This document shows, piece after piece, positions 44,090 to 54,354 of a stretch of DNA of 64,000 bases. The number at the start of each line of letters is the position of its first letter. The first letter of the stretch is position 1. The stretch is from Flammeovirga pacifica. Lineage in GTDB: Bacteria; Bacteroidota; Bacteroidia; Cytophagales; Flammeovirgaceae. Under the pieces are notes generated by a model. That model was given only the letters and a program-made list of their open reading frames with translations, had not been told where the DNA came from and did no database searches. The stretch covers positions 449,756-513,755 of the forward strand of contig NZ_JRYR02000002.1 of the NCBI RefSeq assembly GCF_000807855.2, written 5' to 3'. The position numbers were made by a program, and so were the translations under genes.

Positions 44090-47000
44090 TTACTTTTTCA
44101 AAAACTTAAAGTGTTTGATTGTGTTTTTTGTATTTAGAACAAGTGTGTAAATACCATTTTTAAGTGATGAAGTATCTATGACAAACTTATTATTTTCCTT
44201 TTGTAGTTTACAGTTATGAACCTGTCCATTTAGGTCATAAATACTAACCGATTCAATAGTATCAACAGCTAAACTTCCTTTTAGAAAAATCTTTCCAGAA
44301 GTTGGATTTGGATACAATATCCATTCTTCAGATACGGATAGAGAGTTAGGTGATGATGAATTAAATACTTCAACATCTATTGAAGTGGTAACATCACTAT
44401 TTTTTAAAGAGGCATAAATACTTGTTTTACCCTTTTTTTGCCCTTTTATTTTTCCACTTGAAGAGACTGATACTATTGTTTTATCTTCACTAAAATATTC
44501 AATACCTTGGTGATGGGCATTTTCAGGGAAGATAATGGGGCGAAGTTGACTAGATGTTCCTTTTTTTATTTTGATGTTGTTTTCATCAAAATAAATCGTT
44601 TCAGCTTTAATTGTTGCTTTAGGATCTAATGCCATATACCATCCACTACCATAGGTAGAAGCATAATACTTTCCAGGATAGAAATTATTAATAGCAATAT
44701 CATTTACTCTATCTGATTGACCATTTCCTAAGTTAATTTTTTCCCAACTTTCACCACCATTTTTTGATAGATAGACACCTGGGTTGAAAGTGTTAATTGT
44801 GGTATTAGGAAGAGTAGACAGCAATATTATATTAGGATCATAAACAGCCGTTTCTACTCTATAAGTCCAAGGATAATCAAATATTTTATTCCATGTAACC
44901 AAATTATCTTCACTTACCCAAAGACCACCATTATCGGCACCTCCATTTTTAGTACCTGAAGTAATATAGACTTTACCATCACCACTAAAATGTATATCAT
45001 TAATACCTTCAGATTTTGAAATATGTTGAGTTGAAGTTACTTCAGTCCATGAATTTCCTTTATTTAAAGATACAAATAATCCACCGTCTTTATCTTGAAC
45101 TGCGGCATAAATAGTATTTGAGTTTTGAGGATCTAAAGCAATTTTACAAACATCGGGGTCTTTGGGTAAACCATTATTAATTTCTTTCCAATTGACTCCA
45201 CCATCAGTAGAACGATGTACTCCAAAACCAGTAATTGTATTGCCAACTAGTTCGATATTCTTACTTCTTCTAGGTACACAGAAGTAAAGATTCTTTGTTT
45301 GAACAGGATCAATAGTTAAATGCATTTGATGTACAGATTGATCTCCTCCAGTTTTAGGTAATTCCCATTTTGGTATTGCCACACCTATTGCTTCCCAGGT
45401 ATTACCACCATCTAAACTTCTCAGACATTCACCCTTATTATGCTGACGGAAGAATAATGCATAATGTTTATTAGTATCATTAGGATCTATGGCATAAGAA
45501 CTGATAGATTGTTCTGCATCTGTCAAAGATTTATATCGTGCTGCTTGGGCTCCCTTTTTAATATGATTTCCTTCTTCATTAGTGATCCAAAGTGAGTTTT
45601 CTCCTGCCATACAAAATACTTGGCCAGGATATTTAGGATGTTGGTAAAACCCATGACCAGGTACATTACTGTTTCCTGCCCCAACAAAATTATCAGATTT
45701 AGGTGTAACTTCTATATCATCAATATCAACCCAAGTATCACCTTTATCATAGGACATTAAAGAAACTTTAGCCATGTTAGCATGAAGCACAGTACCATCT
45801 GCATTAAATCTAGCAAAATTACTACCCTTTCTTTCGTAATCATCCCTTTTCATCCAATGTTTTAGATAATTCAATTGGATATTATTACCGATAGGATTAT
45901 TTCTAGAATTCCAGTAATCAGCATCTGGAGAACCTTCTTCCCAATTTTTACCATTTCTCAAAGTGATATACCAATGTTTTCCACCATTTTTTGTTCGCCA
46001 TATTTGTCCTGGTTTAAAATTATTTTTGGAAGAATTGGAATATTCATTATTCAGATAAATATTATTAACGTCTGTTGGATCTACTTCAATAGTATTAAAC
46101 CTTTGAGTAATTTTTGTAGGTAGTTTAGGAAATGTAGCTACTGCTTCAGAATAACTCATACCAAAATAAAATGCTACAGTCGTGTAGTAACTCTTTTTGA
46201 TATTTCGATTTGAATTAAAAAAAGATAAATCTAATGCTAAATCACCATTAATCTTTTGCCATGATTCGCCTTTGTCTGTACTCTTAAAGATGCCGCCTCC
46301 AGCATCTGTTACAGTTTGTCCGTCTCGTTTCCAAATAACATTATTAATAACAAATAAAGTAATTTTATTGGTAGATGGATTTAAATGATAGGACATAGCA
46401 CGCATCACATCGTGGTCAAATCCTTCTGTTTTTTTTATCCATGTTTTACCCGCATCAATACTTTTATAAAATCCTCTGTTAGTATTTGCATAAACAATAT
46501 TAGAATTGTTAGGGTCTACCAATAGTGTTTCCACTTCAGTTTTTGCATGAATACCGTTATTCATTAACTTCCAAGAAATTCCTTTATCAGTGGATTTCCA
46601 AATTTTTCCTTGACTAGCAGAGCTTAAATAAGTACCGTGAGGTTGCTCTTTTGAAAATAGTACCCTTGCATAATCTCTCATTCTTCCTCCTCCAGCATAC
46701 CAAATTTCATCATTTTTTGGATCAACTGTAATACAAGAAATAAAACGTTTATTAAATTGAGAATTTTTAATTAATTTCCAAGATTTACCCTTATCTAATG
46801 ATTTATAGATACCTAGATTTCTTTTGTCAGTTGCAAAACCAAAATTTGCATTCTGTCTAGAGAAATCAATGCTATAAAATTCTCTTGGTCCTCTTTCTCC
46901 CGAATCAAAACCTTTGGCATCTTCATTCAAAAGTGTTTCATAAGATTTTCCTTTATCAGTGGTTCTGTAGACATTCCCCATATTTGGACCAATATAGAGG

Positions 47001-47683
47001 GTGTTTTTATCAGTAGGGTGCCAAAAAGCGACTTTATTGTTGCCACTCATCCCAGGTCCAAATTGTACCCATTTAATATCTGGGTTCGATTTTATTGTTT
47101 TAGTTTTTAGTTCTTGAAAGAAGTCGTTTGCCAATTTTTTCACTTCAAAATTATCAACAAATAATTCTCCTTTGCCGTTAGAATTTGGATGATACGAAAA
47201 CAGAATATAACCATTATCATCATTTTTAGTAGGTGTAAAACTAAATTTGACCTGTGTCCATTCTGAATTATCTAAAGGATCAAAGTTGATTTGACCGATT
47301 TTACTTCCATCACCTCCAAAGAATTTGATATTAGATTTTCTATTATTAATAGATTTGATATTCTTATAATAGAATGAGATCTTATATACTTTTCCGGCTT
47401 CCCATTTAATATTTTTAGAGGTAGTGAAATTGACCTTTTGATTTGCATCATTAAATCGAAAGTGACATGATTGTAGTCCTTTAAAAACGTCATCTGATGA
47501 TCTTTCGAATAGTGGCAAACCAGTATAAGTAACTGACGACCATTCAGTATCTAATTCCTTTTCAAATCCTGAAAAAAATATTTTTTCATTTTCTTCTGCC
47601 CAAACAGTTTGATAATGGCATAGCATTATTATAAAAAGGGTCAGAAAATTTAATTTAAAGTAGTTGCAGTTTTTCTGTTTCAT
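44090..47683 (-). CDS. T9SS-exported beta-propeller (BNR/sortilin/GH74-like) protein
   Basis: 1197 residues from the ATG at 47683; an ATG at 47716 would add eleven lysine-rich residues ahead of a normal signal peptide, so the inner start is preferred. After the signal (~27) comes a CBM-like beta-sandwich (~32-175), then two propeller units carrying about twelve Asp-box motifs, such as KSTDKGISW, KSIDAGKTW, RSLDGGNTW and LSKNGGESW. Near residue 1010-1085 is a BIG_2-type Ig domain, and residues ~1110-1197 are a type A T9SS sorting domain ('WILYPNPTSGKIFLKG', 'NGIYTLVL'). It is secreted and probably surface-bound. Propellers of this class include GH74 xyloglucanases; the activity here is not proven. 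It is probably the last gene of the susCD operon. Confidence 0.85.
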   Translation of the reverse strand: MKQKNCNYFKLNFLTLFIIMLCHYQTVWAEENEKIFFSGFEKELDTEWSSVTYTGLPLFERSSDDVFKGLQSCHFRFNDANQKVNFTTSKNIKWEAGKVYKISFYYKNIKSINNRKSNIKFFGGDGSKIGQINFDPLDNSEWTQVKFSFTPTKNDDNGYILFSYHPNSNGKGELFVDNFEVKKLANDFFQELKTKTIKSNPDIKWVQFGPGMSGNNKVAFWHPTDKNTLYIGPNMGNVYRTTDKGKSYETLLNEDAKGFDSGERGPREFYSIDFSRQNANFGFATDKRNLGIYKSLDKGKSWKLIKNSQFNKRFISCITVDPKNDEIWYAGGGRMRDYARVLFSKEQPHGTYLSSASQGKIWKSTDKGISWKLMNNGIHAKTEVETLLVDPNNSNIVYANTNRGFYKSIDAGKTWIKKTEGFDHDVMRAMSYHLNPSTNKITLFVINNVIWKRDGQTVTDAGGGIFKSTDKGESWQKINGDLALDLSFFNSNRNIKKSYYTTVAFYFGMSYSEAVATFPKLPTKITQRFNTIEVDPTDVNNIYLNNEYSNSSKNNFKPGQIWRTKNGGKHWYITLRNGKNWEEGSPDADYWNSRNNPIGNNIQLNYLKHWMKRDDYERKGSNFARFNADGTVLHANMAKVSLMSYDKGDTWVDIDDIEVTPKSDNFVGAGNSNVPGHGFYQHPKYPGQVFCMAGENSLWITNEEGNHIKKGAQAARYKSLTDAEQSISSYAIDPNDTNKHYALFFRQHNKGECLRSLDGGNTWEAIGVAIPKWELPKTGGDQSVHQMHLTIDPVQTKNLYFCVPRRSKNIELVGNTITGFGVHRSTDGGVNWKEINNGLPKDPDVCKIALDPQNSNTIYAAVQDKDGGLFVSLNKGNSWTEVTSTQHISKSEGINDIHFSGDGKVYITSGTKNGGADNGGLWVSEDNLVTWNKIFDYPWTYRVETAVYDPNIILLSTLPNTTINTFNPGVYLSKNGGESWEKINLGNGQSDRVNDIAINNFYPGKYYASTYGSGWYMALDPKATIKAETIYFDENNIKIKKGTSSQLRPIIFPENAHHQGIEYFSEDKTIVSVSSSGKIKGQKKGKTSIYASLKNSDVTTSIDVEVFNSSSPNSLSVSEEWILYPNPTSGKIFLKGSLAVDTIESVSIYDLNGQVHNCKLQKENNKFVIDTSSLKNGIYTLVLNTKNTIKHFKFLKK

Positions 47684-47766
47684 TTTAATTTTTTTAAGTA
47701 AACATTTACATTTCATTCATGTAGTAAATAGGTTGTTTTTATTATTTATGAAGAGGTGATTTTTTT

Positions 47767-47800
47767 AAATCAGGATTCCATAATAATGAAATCCTGATTT
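47767..47800 (-). promoter_or_regulatory. Intercistronic stem-loop in the second susCD operon
   Basis: AAATCAGGATT and AATCCTGATTT pair perfectly over 11 bp around a 12-base loop. On the minus strand it is followed by A, not T, so it is not a terminator. It lies between the PKD lipoprotein and propeller genes and is comparable with the stem-loop after the first susD. Confidence 0.5.
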
Positions 47801-47826
47801 GAAATTAATTGTGATTAACAATTCAA

Positions 47827-49311
47827 TTATTCTACATGTTCAGTAAATACCATATGATCAATCAATAGCTGAGCCGTCTCATCTGGTTCTGCTATCAGAT
47901 CAAATTGTATGTACGCCTGGATGAAATCTTTTGGAATTGATTCATTAGAGTACCAAGTAATTTTAACCCATTCACCATCTATCAAATTACTATGAAGAGA
48001 TTTATTAACACTGTTACCAGATTCTTGGTCTTTAATAGATACTTTTAGTGTGCGTATATTACCAATAGCTTTTGCATAGAATTCAAAAGTATACTTCTTT
48101 TCAGTACTTATTGGGAAGTAGTCATCTGTCATTTCAATACTTAGCTTTGATCCATTTCCATTTTTATGAGTATATGGGTCAAAGTTGACGGCTAAGAAGT
48201 AATCTCCATCTACTGCAATAGAAGGATCTTTTAATACTTTCATACCTCCACTACCAATCCATTTTCCATCATTAAAAGGAGCGTACGTACCATTTTCGAA
48301 GCTGCCATTAGTAAAAAAGTTATGCTGATAACCTTCAACTTTTACATCAGTAAACTCTTCTAAAAGAACACCATCTACTGAGATGATATCACCTGATTGA
48401 TTGGCTTGTTTATACGTCACAAATAGACTTGAGAAATTAGGGTCTACAAATAAAATAATCGTATTATTTAATTCATTTGATACCGTAAGGTGATTAATAG
48501 TTTGTACTTCACCTAGTGCATCAGTCACTTTAAAGTTATTGATGGTATTATCATTAATTTCATCAACATTTAAATCCCTATTTAACTTTACAAAAATATT
48601 ACCGTTAGCATCTTGAGTGAGTTGGTCAAGTACGTAGGGAATCGAAGAAGGAACTACTTCTATCAATGCTGTTTTTGTAATTTCTCCTTTTTTTCCACTT
48701 ATAGGTTCTTTACGAGAAGCTGTTAAAGTAACATCATACGTACCTGGAGTTACGAATTCCATTCTTGCTAAAGAATCTTTAAATTCACCATTCACGTCAG
48801 CATTCCATTCAAATACATCAGGGAACCCTTCACTAGTACTTTTAAAAGTGATAAATGTACCAGATTCAATGGTATATTTTCCATTAGTCTCTTTAAAGTC
48901 ACCTTCGATATTGGCAACTTCAAAATCTGCCGTAACCACAGAATCAAAGACAGCTACATTAAAAGTAGTATCATAATTTAAAGAAGGATCTCCAAAGTCT
49001 AACGTTACTTTTACCGGGACAATACCTGTCTCTTTAAATTGAACATGTGCAATATGTTCTGTCAAAACAGAATCGCCATTATTGGTGAAAAAAGAAGGTC
49101 CATTAACGGTCCATTCTCTTACATATTCACCTCTTGAGGCATCCGTAAAAGAATAACTTTTTCCGATAGTAGTAACCAAATCATTACTTGAAGATACAGT
49201 ACTGAATATATATATATCAGTAATTTTATCGTATTCGAATTCTGGCTTACAAGAAAAAACAGAAATAAGACAGAATAGAATGGCAAAGATGCTTTTCTTA
49301 TATATTTTCAT
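47827..49311 (-). CDS. PKD-domain lipoprotein, putative surface glycan-binding protein
   Basis: 494 residues, lipobox SVFSC, Cys21. The first ~230 residues hold two PKD-like domains ('FEWNADVNGEFKDSLARMEF', 'TPGTYDVTLTASRK'), then a fibronectin/Big-like linker domain, and from ~335 a CBM4_9-like beta-sandwich ('FFTNGSFENGTYAPFNDGKW' ... 'LLIDHMVFTEHVE'). Such multi-domain lipoproteins directly after susD are surface glycan-binding proteins that help dock the polysaccharide. It starts 11 bases after the SusD stop. The ligand is unknown. Confidence 0.8.
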   Translation of the reverse strand: MKIYKKSIFAILFCLISVFSCKPEFEYDKITDIYIFSTVSSSNDLVTTIGKSYSFTDASRGEYVREWTVNGPSFFTNNGDSVLTEHIAHVQFKETGIVPVKVTLDFGDPSLNYDTTFNVAVFDSVVTADFEVANIEGDFKETNGKYTIESGTFITFKSTSEGFPDVFEWNADVNGEFKDSLARMEFVTPGTYDVTLTASRKEPISGKKGEITKTALIEVVPSSIPYVLDQLTQDANGNIFVKLNRDLNVDEINDNTINNFKVTDALGEVQTINHLTVSNELNNTIILFVDPNFSSLFVTYKQANQSGDIISVDGVLLEEFTDVKVEGYQHNFFTNGSFENGTYAPFNDGKWIGSGGMKVLKDPSIAVDGDYFLAVNFDPYTHKNGNGSKLSIEMTDDYFPISTEKKYTFEFYAKAIGNIRTLKVSIKDQESGNSVNKSLHSNLIDGEWVKITWYSNESIPKDFIQAYIQFDLIAEPDETAQLLIDHMVFTEHVE

Positions 49312-49322
49312 CTGATATCAAT

Positions 49323-50975
49323 TTAAATATTCGGATTAGATAATACTTCGTCTATTGGAATAGGGAAGTAGTTGTGGTAGTCAGGTGTATATGAAGCCGC
49401 AGCATCTTGGAATTCCTGAAGCAATCTTTCGCCGTTAGGCCCCTCAGTGGCATCATCAGGTAATATGTAAAGTATTTTTTTCCTCATGTAATACTTCTTT
49501 TTCGATAAACGATCATACTGTTCTTTAATAATTCCCCAACGTCTCATATCGACCCAACGGGTGTCATGGCCTTCATACATTAGCTCTAATGGTCTTTCAA
49601 CATACATTAAATGATCCATAACTTTTTCTGCAGTATTGTATTCGTTGTGATCTAATGGAACCACCGCAGAACGACTTCTTACTCTATTGATATAATGTAC
49701 TGCTTCAAAAGTACCTGCACTACCAGTAGTTTGTATTAAACATTCAGCATATAAAAGGTATACATCGGCTAAACGGATGACTCTTTCGTTAATTCCAGAA
49801 ATTTCCTTTGTACCAAATGATTCGTATTCGTCCCACCAATTTTGGAATTTTCTCATATAAGATGATTCTCTGTTTTTGAAAGTACCATGAACATCAGTAG
49901 GACGTTTTTGATAATATTCATAATCATCGTCTGCCATTACAATAGAATTTTGAGACCTGATAGAATGTTTTAATCCCTCATTTCTCACATCAGTAGAATC
50001 CATTTCATCATTCTGAAAAAGAATGGTTAACCAGTAAGACGGCATAGATAAACGACTACCATTTGCTCCACTAGGAGCCATATATACTCCGCGTCTTGTT
50101 CCTTCTGTACCTGTAGGACCATCTATAATTACACCTCCACCATTCGGTTTTTGTGTATCAGAGAAAGAGACTTCAAAAATTGATTCAGAATTAAACTCAT
50201 GTTCAATATCAAAGTTCCAACTAATTTCAGGTGTAAGGCTATATAAATCTTCTCTATCAATTATTTTCTTAAACTCATTTTGAGCTTTAGTATAGTCTAG
50301 AGCATTTAAATAAGCCTGTCCGATAAATGCAGTTGCAGCACCCCAAGTTGCTCTGCCTAAATAATTTTCTTCCCAAGTCTCAGGCAACCTTTCTTGTGCA
50401 TAAGTAAGGTCACTTAGAATTTGTTCAAAGACCTCTTCTTTTGGGCTCAATGCTTTAGAAATGTCTTCTTTATTTTTTGCAACTGTAGTATGCAAAACAA
50501 TTGATCCATCATTGTAAGTGCTGTAAAGCCAATAAAAACAAACTCCACGTATAAAGTGTGCTTCCGCTAAAAACAACTCTTTGCTTTCATCACTTATGTC
50601 TTGAATTTCAGGGACTTTATCAATAATTTGATTAGCTCTGAAAACAGTGGTGTAAAGATCGGCCCACTTTAATTTTACAATACTGGTATTATCGTTAAAT
50701 AATAATTTTGATAATTCAACGTACTGATCATTCCAAATACTTGGTCTGCCAGTATCTGACCTTGTTGGCATAGAAGCAGCAGAGTTTCCTCCCAGAGAGC
50801 CATGGTTTTGCAACCCACTGTATGCTGCCATTACACCCATTAAAGCTTCTTTCTCATTTTTCCAGAATTCTCTTTCTTCAAGGGTATTTTGATTTTCAAT
50901 ATCGAACCAATCAGAGCATCCTATTAATGAAATGCTGATTAGTAATCCTAAGCTTATTTTTATTAGATGTTTCAT
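49323..50975 (-). CDS. SusD/RagB-type glycan-binding lipoprotein (fucosidase locus)
   Basis: 550 residues, lipobox SLIGC, Cys20. SusD signatures: 'FDIENQNTLEEREFWKNEKEA' region near 25-45, 'LYTTVFRANQIIDKVPEI' near 110, 'EAHFIRGVCFYWLYSTYNDG' near 135, and a C-terminal 'LLYAECLIQ...YINRVRSR' with 'ELMYEGHDTRWVDMRRWG'. It pairs with the SusC encoded 11 bases upstream to capture the locus substrate, inferred to be a fucosylated glycan. Longer than the alginate-locus SusD. Confidence 0.95.
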   Translation of the reverse strand: MKHLIKISLGLLISISLIGCSDWFDIENQNTLEEREFWKNEKEALMGVMAAYSGLQNHGSLGGNSAASMPTRSDTGRPSIWNDQYVELSKLLFNDNTSIVKLKWADLYTTVFRANQIIDKVPEIQDISDESKELFLAEAHFIRGVCFYWLYSTYNDGSIVLHTTVAKNKEDISKALSPKEEVFEQILSDLTYAQERLPETWEENYLGRATWGAATAFIGQAYLNALDYTKAQNEFKKIIDREDLYSLTPEISWNFDIEHEFNSESIFEVSFSDTQKPNGGGVIIDGPTGTEGTRRGVYMAPSGANGSRLSMPSYWLTILFQNDEMDSTDVRNEGLKHSIRSQNSIVMADDDYEYYQKRPTDVHGTFKNRESSYMRKFQNWWDEYESFGTKEISGINERVIRLADVYLLYAECLIQTTGSAGTFEAVHYINRVRSRSAVVPLDHNEYNTAEKVMDHLMYVERPLELMYEGHDTRWVDMRRWGIIKEQYDRLSKKKYYMRKKILYILPDDATEGPNGERLLQEFQDAAASYTPDYHNYFPIPIDEVLSNPNI

Positions 50976-50986
50976 TGTTGTTTAAT

Positions 50987-53900
50987 TTAGAATTGTAATG
51001 AAATACCTGCTCTATAAGTTGATGCAACTGGGTATTTACCCGTATCAACACCACGATAGAAAACATTTTTAGATCCAATTTCAGGGTCATAACCTGTGTA
51101 ATTTGTAAATACAAAAGGATTTTGAGCACTTACATACATTCTAAAATTGCTGATACCTGCTTTAGCCATTACTTTCTGTGGTATTGAGTAACCTAATGTG
51201 ATGTTTTGAATTTTTAAATAAGAACCATCTTCCAAGAAGTAATCCGAGTACGTTCTAGTATTCATGTGAGTAGAACTTCTTCTTGGTGTTGGAACATTAG
51301 AAGTCGGGTTTTCTGGAGACCATGCATTTACTAATTCTTTACTAGTCTTCTGACTATAAGCATAAGCTTTAGAACCGTTATAGATTTTTGCTCCATAAGA
51401 ACCGAATAACATAATGCCTAAATCAAAACCTTTGTAGGCTAGGTTTAAAGACAAGCCAGCTTCCCATAACGGTGTTCCACTACCTTGATATTCTCTATCT
51501 TTTTGATCAATAACACCATCATTATTTACATCGACATATTTTAAATCTCCAATTTTTGCAGTTGGAATCATCTTTTTATATTCTATCAATTCCTCTTGTG
51601 TTTTGATGGTGCCATCTGTTGGAATTAAGAAGAAAGCTCCTGCTTCATAACCTGGAATCAAGAAGGTTGTAGGTTCAGATGCATTACCAAGCGGGCGTCC
51701 TCCTGGCACAGATTCCATGGTGGGTGCTAAGGCGGTGACTTCGTTAAAGTTTCTTGTAAATGTACCGTTTAAAGTTACTTTTACTTTGTTGATGTGCGTG
51801 TTGTAACCTAATCCTAATTCAATTCCTTTATTAGTTAAGTTGCCAACGTTTTGCCACATTTTGTTGTAATTACCTACGATTGTTCCACCAGCAGATGGAG
51901 GGAGTTCTACAGGAAGTAACATGTTTCTTTTTTCGGAACGATAAAAATCTAAATTGAAAAATACTTTACCTGAGAATAGCTCACCATCTAACCCTATATT
52001 TTGAGAAATATTTGTTTCCCATGTAATGTCTTCATCCACATAAGTTGGATTTGAAGCACCAGGATATAAAATGTCATTTTCACCAACACCTAAAACATAA
52101 TCAATTTGAGGAGTCACAATAGCCACATAAGGAAGGTCTGCTAATAAATTACTTAAACCTTGTCCTGCTTTATCACTACCTGTTTCACCATAACCAATTC
52201 TTAGTTTTAAGTTACTAAAAGTAGGTTTTAATGCATCAAAGAAGCTTTCTTCTGATATATTCCAACCAGCAGAAAAAGATTTGAAGTTACCCCAATTATT
52301 TTTAGGGTGGAAACGTGACGACCCATCACGTCTAATACTAGCAGAAACCATGTACTTTCCAGCGTAACTATATTGTATTCTTCCAAGTAAACCAATATTA
52401 GAACTAGCGGCATAACGTTCGTCAATACCTCTTACTTCTTGTGCTACACCAAGATTAGGGATGTTATTAGGCATATCAATCGCATGTACAGATTGACGTC
52501 TTTGTTCTGCCGTCTCCCAAGTATTACCCGCTAATAGTGATAAGCTGTGCTTTCCCCATTTTTTATTGTAGGTAGCGGTATATTCCTGAATTGTTCTCAG
52601 ACTATATGTATCAGTTAATCTAAGCTCGTTTAAAGGATTTGATGCTCGTGCATTGTATTCCCCGTTACCATTGTATACATCAAATGTAGGGGTAAACCAT
52701 TTAGTGTGGCCAGAACTATAAGAACCACCAATGTTAGCATTTAACTTAAGTCCTTTAAGTAATTCATAAGTGAATTTAGCATTACCATTATAATTGTTTC
52801 CTCTTGTCTCATTTGTTTCATTGATTCTAGAAAGTAAATTTGACATTCTTTCAGGATTTGAGCCTTCAATCACATATTCATCACCTCTATTTATACCTGG
52901 ACGGTAAGGGTCCTGACGTAATGCTTGATACTGAATATTAGCAGGAGGGTTGTCTTTATAACTATTTTGATAACCCAAATTGACTTGAACTTTCAATTTA
53001 TTTTTTTCGAAAGTGGTATTTGCTCTCAAAGTTTTTCTTTGATAAGCAGAAGAGATCTGAATACCTTGTTGGTCAAACAAAGTACCAACAACAGAATAGG
53101 TAAGGTTATCCGAACCTCCCGATAATCTCAAGGAATGATTTTGTATTGGAGCCATATCTACTTGAAGTTCCTTCAACCAATCTGTATTGTAATACATTGC
53201 ATTAGGGTTGTTTTCCAAAGGGTTTGGTGTAGTGGGATCTCCTTTCCACATTAAGTGATTGATGTACATAGCATCCGTAGAATTGGCTAAATCAATATCA
53301 GAGACGATTTTTTGCACACCATAATAAGAGTCTAAAGCTACTTTCATAGTTCCTCTTTCACCTCTTTTTGTTGTGATTAATACCACACCAGCAGAAGCTC
53401 TAGAACCATAAATTGCAGCTGAAGCACCATCTTTTAGCACTTCAATAGATTCAATTTCTTGAGGAGCAATGTTAGGGTTTGTGGTATATGTAACACCGTC
53501 TACCACATAAAGAGGTTCAGAACCACCATCTTGAAAAGAGGATATACCTCTAATAGTAATTGTCGCATTCTCACCAGGGGCACCTGATTCTGAGCTTACA
53601 CTAACACCGGCCATTTGTCCTTGAATTGCAGTCGCTAAATCAGAAGTAGCCAAAGAATTGATTTGTTCTGATTTCACTTGAGCCACAGAACCAGTGACTT
53701 CTCTTTTTTCTTGTTGACCATAGCCAATCACTACTACTTCATCTAATGCTTCCGTATCATAGTTCATACGAAGGTTTAAATTAGACTCACTAGATACTTC
53801 TAACTCAAAAGGTATGTATCCGATAGAAGAGAAAACTAAAACGGTTTTTTCTTTTTGAATAATCATTTTGAATTTCCCATCAAAATTGGTCACTGTACCA

Positions 53901-54088
53901 ATATTTGTGCCTTTAATCAAAATGTTAACTCCTGGTATTGGAGCATCGTCTTCATCTACAATAAATCCTTCTGCAACAAAAGATTTCTGAGCATACGTAT
54001 GTGCTGTAAAACCTAGAGTAAAGAAGAGACTTAAAAAGAAGACTTTCTGAAATAGTAGTTGATGAATTACAGATAATTTTCCTTTCAT
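50987..54088 (-). CDS. SusC/RagA-type TonB-dependent transporter (fucosidase locus)
   Basis: 1033 residues. Signal peptide (to about residue 33, 'HTYAQ'), carboxypeptidase-like domain ('GFIVDEDDAPIPGVNILIKG', 'NFDGKFKMII'), then 'DEVVVIGYGQQEKREVTGSV', the plug with 'IEVLKDGASAAIYGSRASAG', and a barrel ending 'GISLQF'. It is the first gene of the operon susC-susD-PKD lipoprotein-propeller, transcribed leftward from a 266-base region that also carries an inverted pair of G/C tracts. It is presumably induced by the hybrid sensor encoded just upstream on the same strand. Confidence 0.95.
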   Translation of the reverse strand: MKGKLSVIHQLLFQKVFFLSLFFTLGFTAHTYAQKSFVAEGFIVDEDDAPIPGVNILIKGTNIGTVTNFDGKFKMIIQKEKTVLVFSSIGYIPFELEVSSESNLNLRMNYDTEALDEVVVIGYGQQEKREVTGSVAQVKSEQINSLATSDLATAIQGQMAGVSVSSESGAPGENATITIRGISSFQDGGSEPLYVVDGVTYTTNPNIAPQEIESIEVLKDGASAAIYGSRASAGVVLITTKRGERGTMKVALDSYYGVQKIVSDIDLANSTDAMYINHLMWKGDPTTPNPLENNPNAMYYNTDWLKELQVDMAPIQNHSLRLSGGSDNLTYSVVGTLFDQQGIQISSAYQRKTLRANTTFEKNKLKVQVNLGYQNSYKDNPPANIQYQALRQDPYRPGINRGDEYVIEGSNPERMSNLLSRINETNETRGNNYNGNAKFTYELLKGLKLNANIGGSYSSGHTKWFTPTFDVYNGNGEYNARASNPLNELRLTDTYSLRTIQEYTATYNKKWGKHSLSLLAGNTWETAEQRRQSVHAIDMPNNIPNLGVAQEVRGIDERYAASSNIGLLGRIQYSYAGKYMVSASIRRDGSSRFHPKNNWGNFKSFSAGWNISEESFFDALKPTFSNLKLRIGYGETGSDKAGQGLSNLLADLPYVAIVTPQIDYVLGVGENDILYPGASNPTYVDEDITWETNISQNIGLDGELFSGKVFFNLDFYRSEKRNMLLPVELPPSAGGTIVGNYNKMWQNVGNLTNKGIELGLGYNTHINKVKVTLNGTFTRNFNEVTALAPTMESVPGGRPLGNASEPTTFLIPGYEAGAFFLIPTDGTIKTQEELIEYKKMIPTAKIGDLKYVDVNNDGVIDQKDREYQGSGTPLWEAGLSLNLAYKGFDLGIMLFGSYGAKIYNGSKAYAYSQKTSKELVNAWSPENPTSNVPTPRRSSTHMNTRTYSDYFLEDGSYLKIQNITLGYSIPQKVMAKAGISNFRMYVSAQNPFVFTNYTGYDPEIGSKNVFYRGVDTGKYPVASTYRAGISLQF

Positions 54089-54164
54089 TTCATAAAAAGT
54101 TTATTTGAAATAATGACTCGAAGGTAAGCGTACTCTTTACACCTATTGCGTACTAATACTCCTA

Positions 54165-54245
54165 AAAAATGGGGGGGGTAAATATGTTTAAAGTAAAAAA
54201 AAAAATTCTGCAAGTAGTAGCAATAAATTTATCCCCCCCCTCATT
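54165..54245. promoter_or_regulatory. Inverted G8/C8 tract pair in the susC promoter region
   Basis: ATGGGGGGGGTAAAT at 54170-54184 and its near-complement ATTTATCCCCCCCCTCAT at 54227-54244 face each other about 60 bases apart, with an A11 run between. They lie 80-150 bases upstream of the susC start. The pattern G-run plus AAAT recurs near 58605, 58627 and 58900. It may be a binding site of the hybrid sensor's AraC domain, or a phase-variable promoter spacer. Confidence 0.45.
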
Positions 54246-54354
54246 GGTTCTTTGAAGATTAGTTTTATTTCAAGTTAAAACGCTGTTAATTAGCGGTTTG
54301 AGTCTGTTTGTGATTACCTATTTCTTAGATTCAATAGGTGGTTATTTTGTAGTA

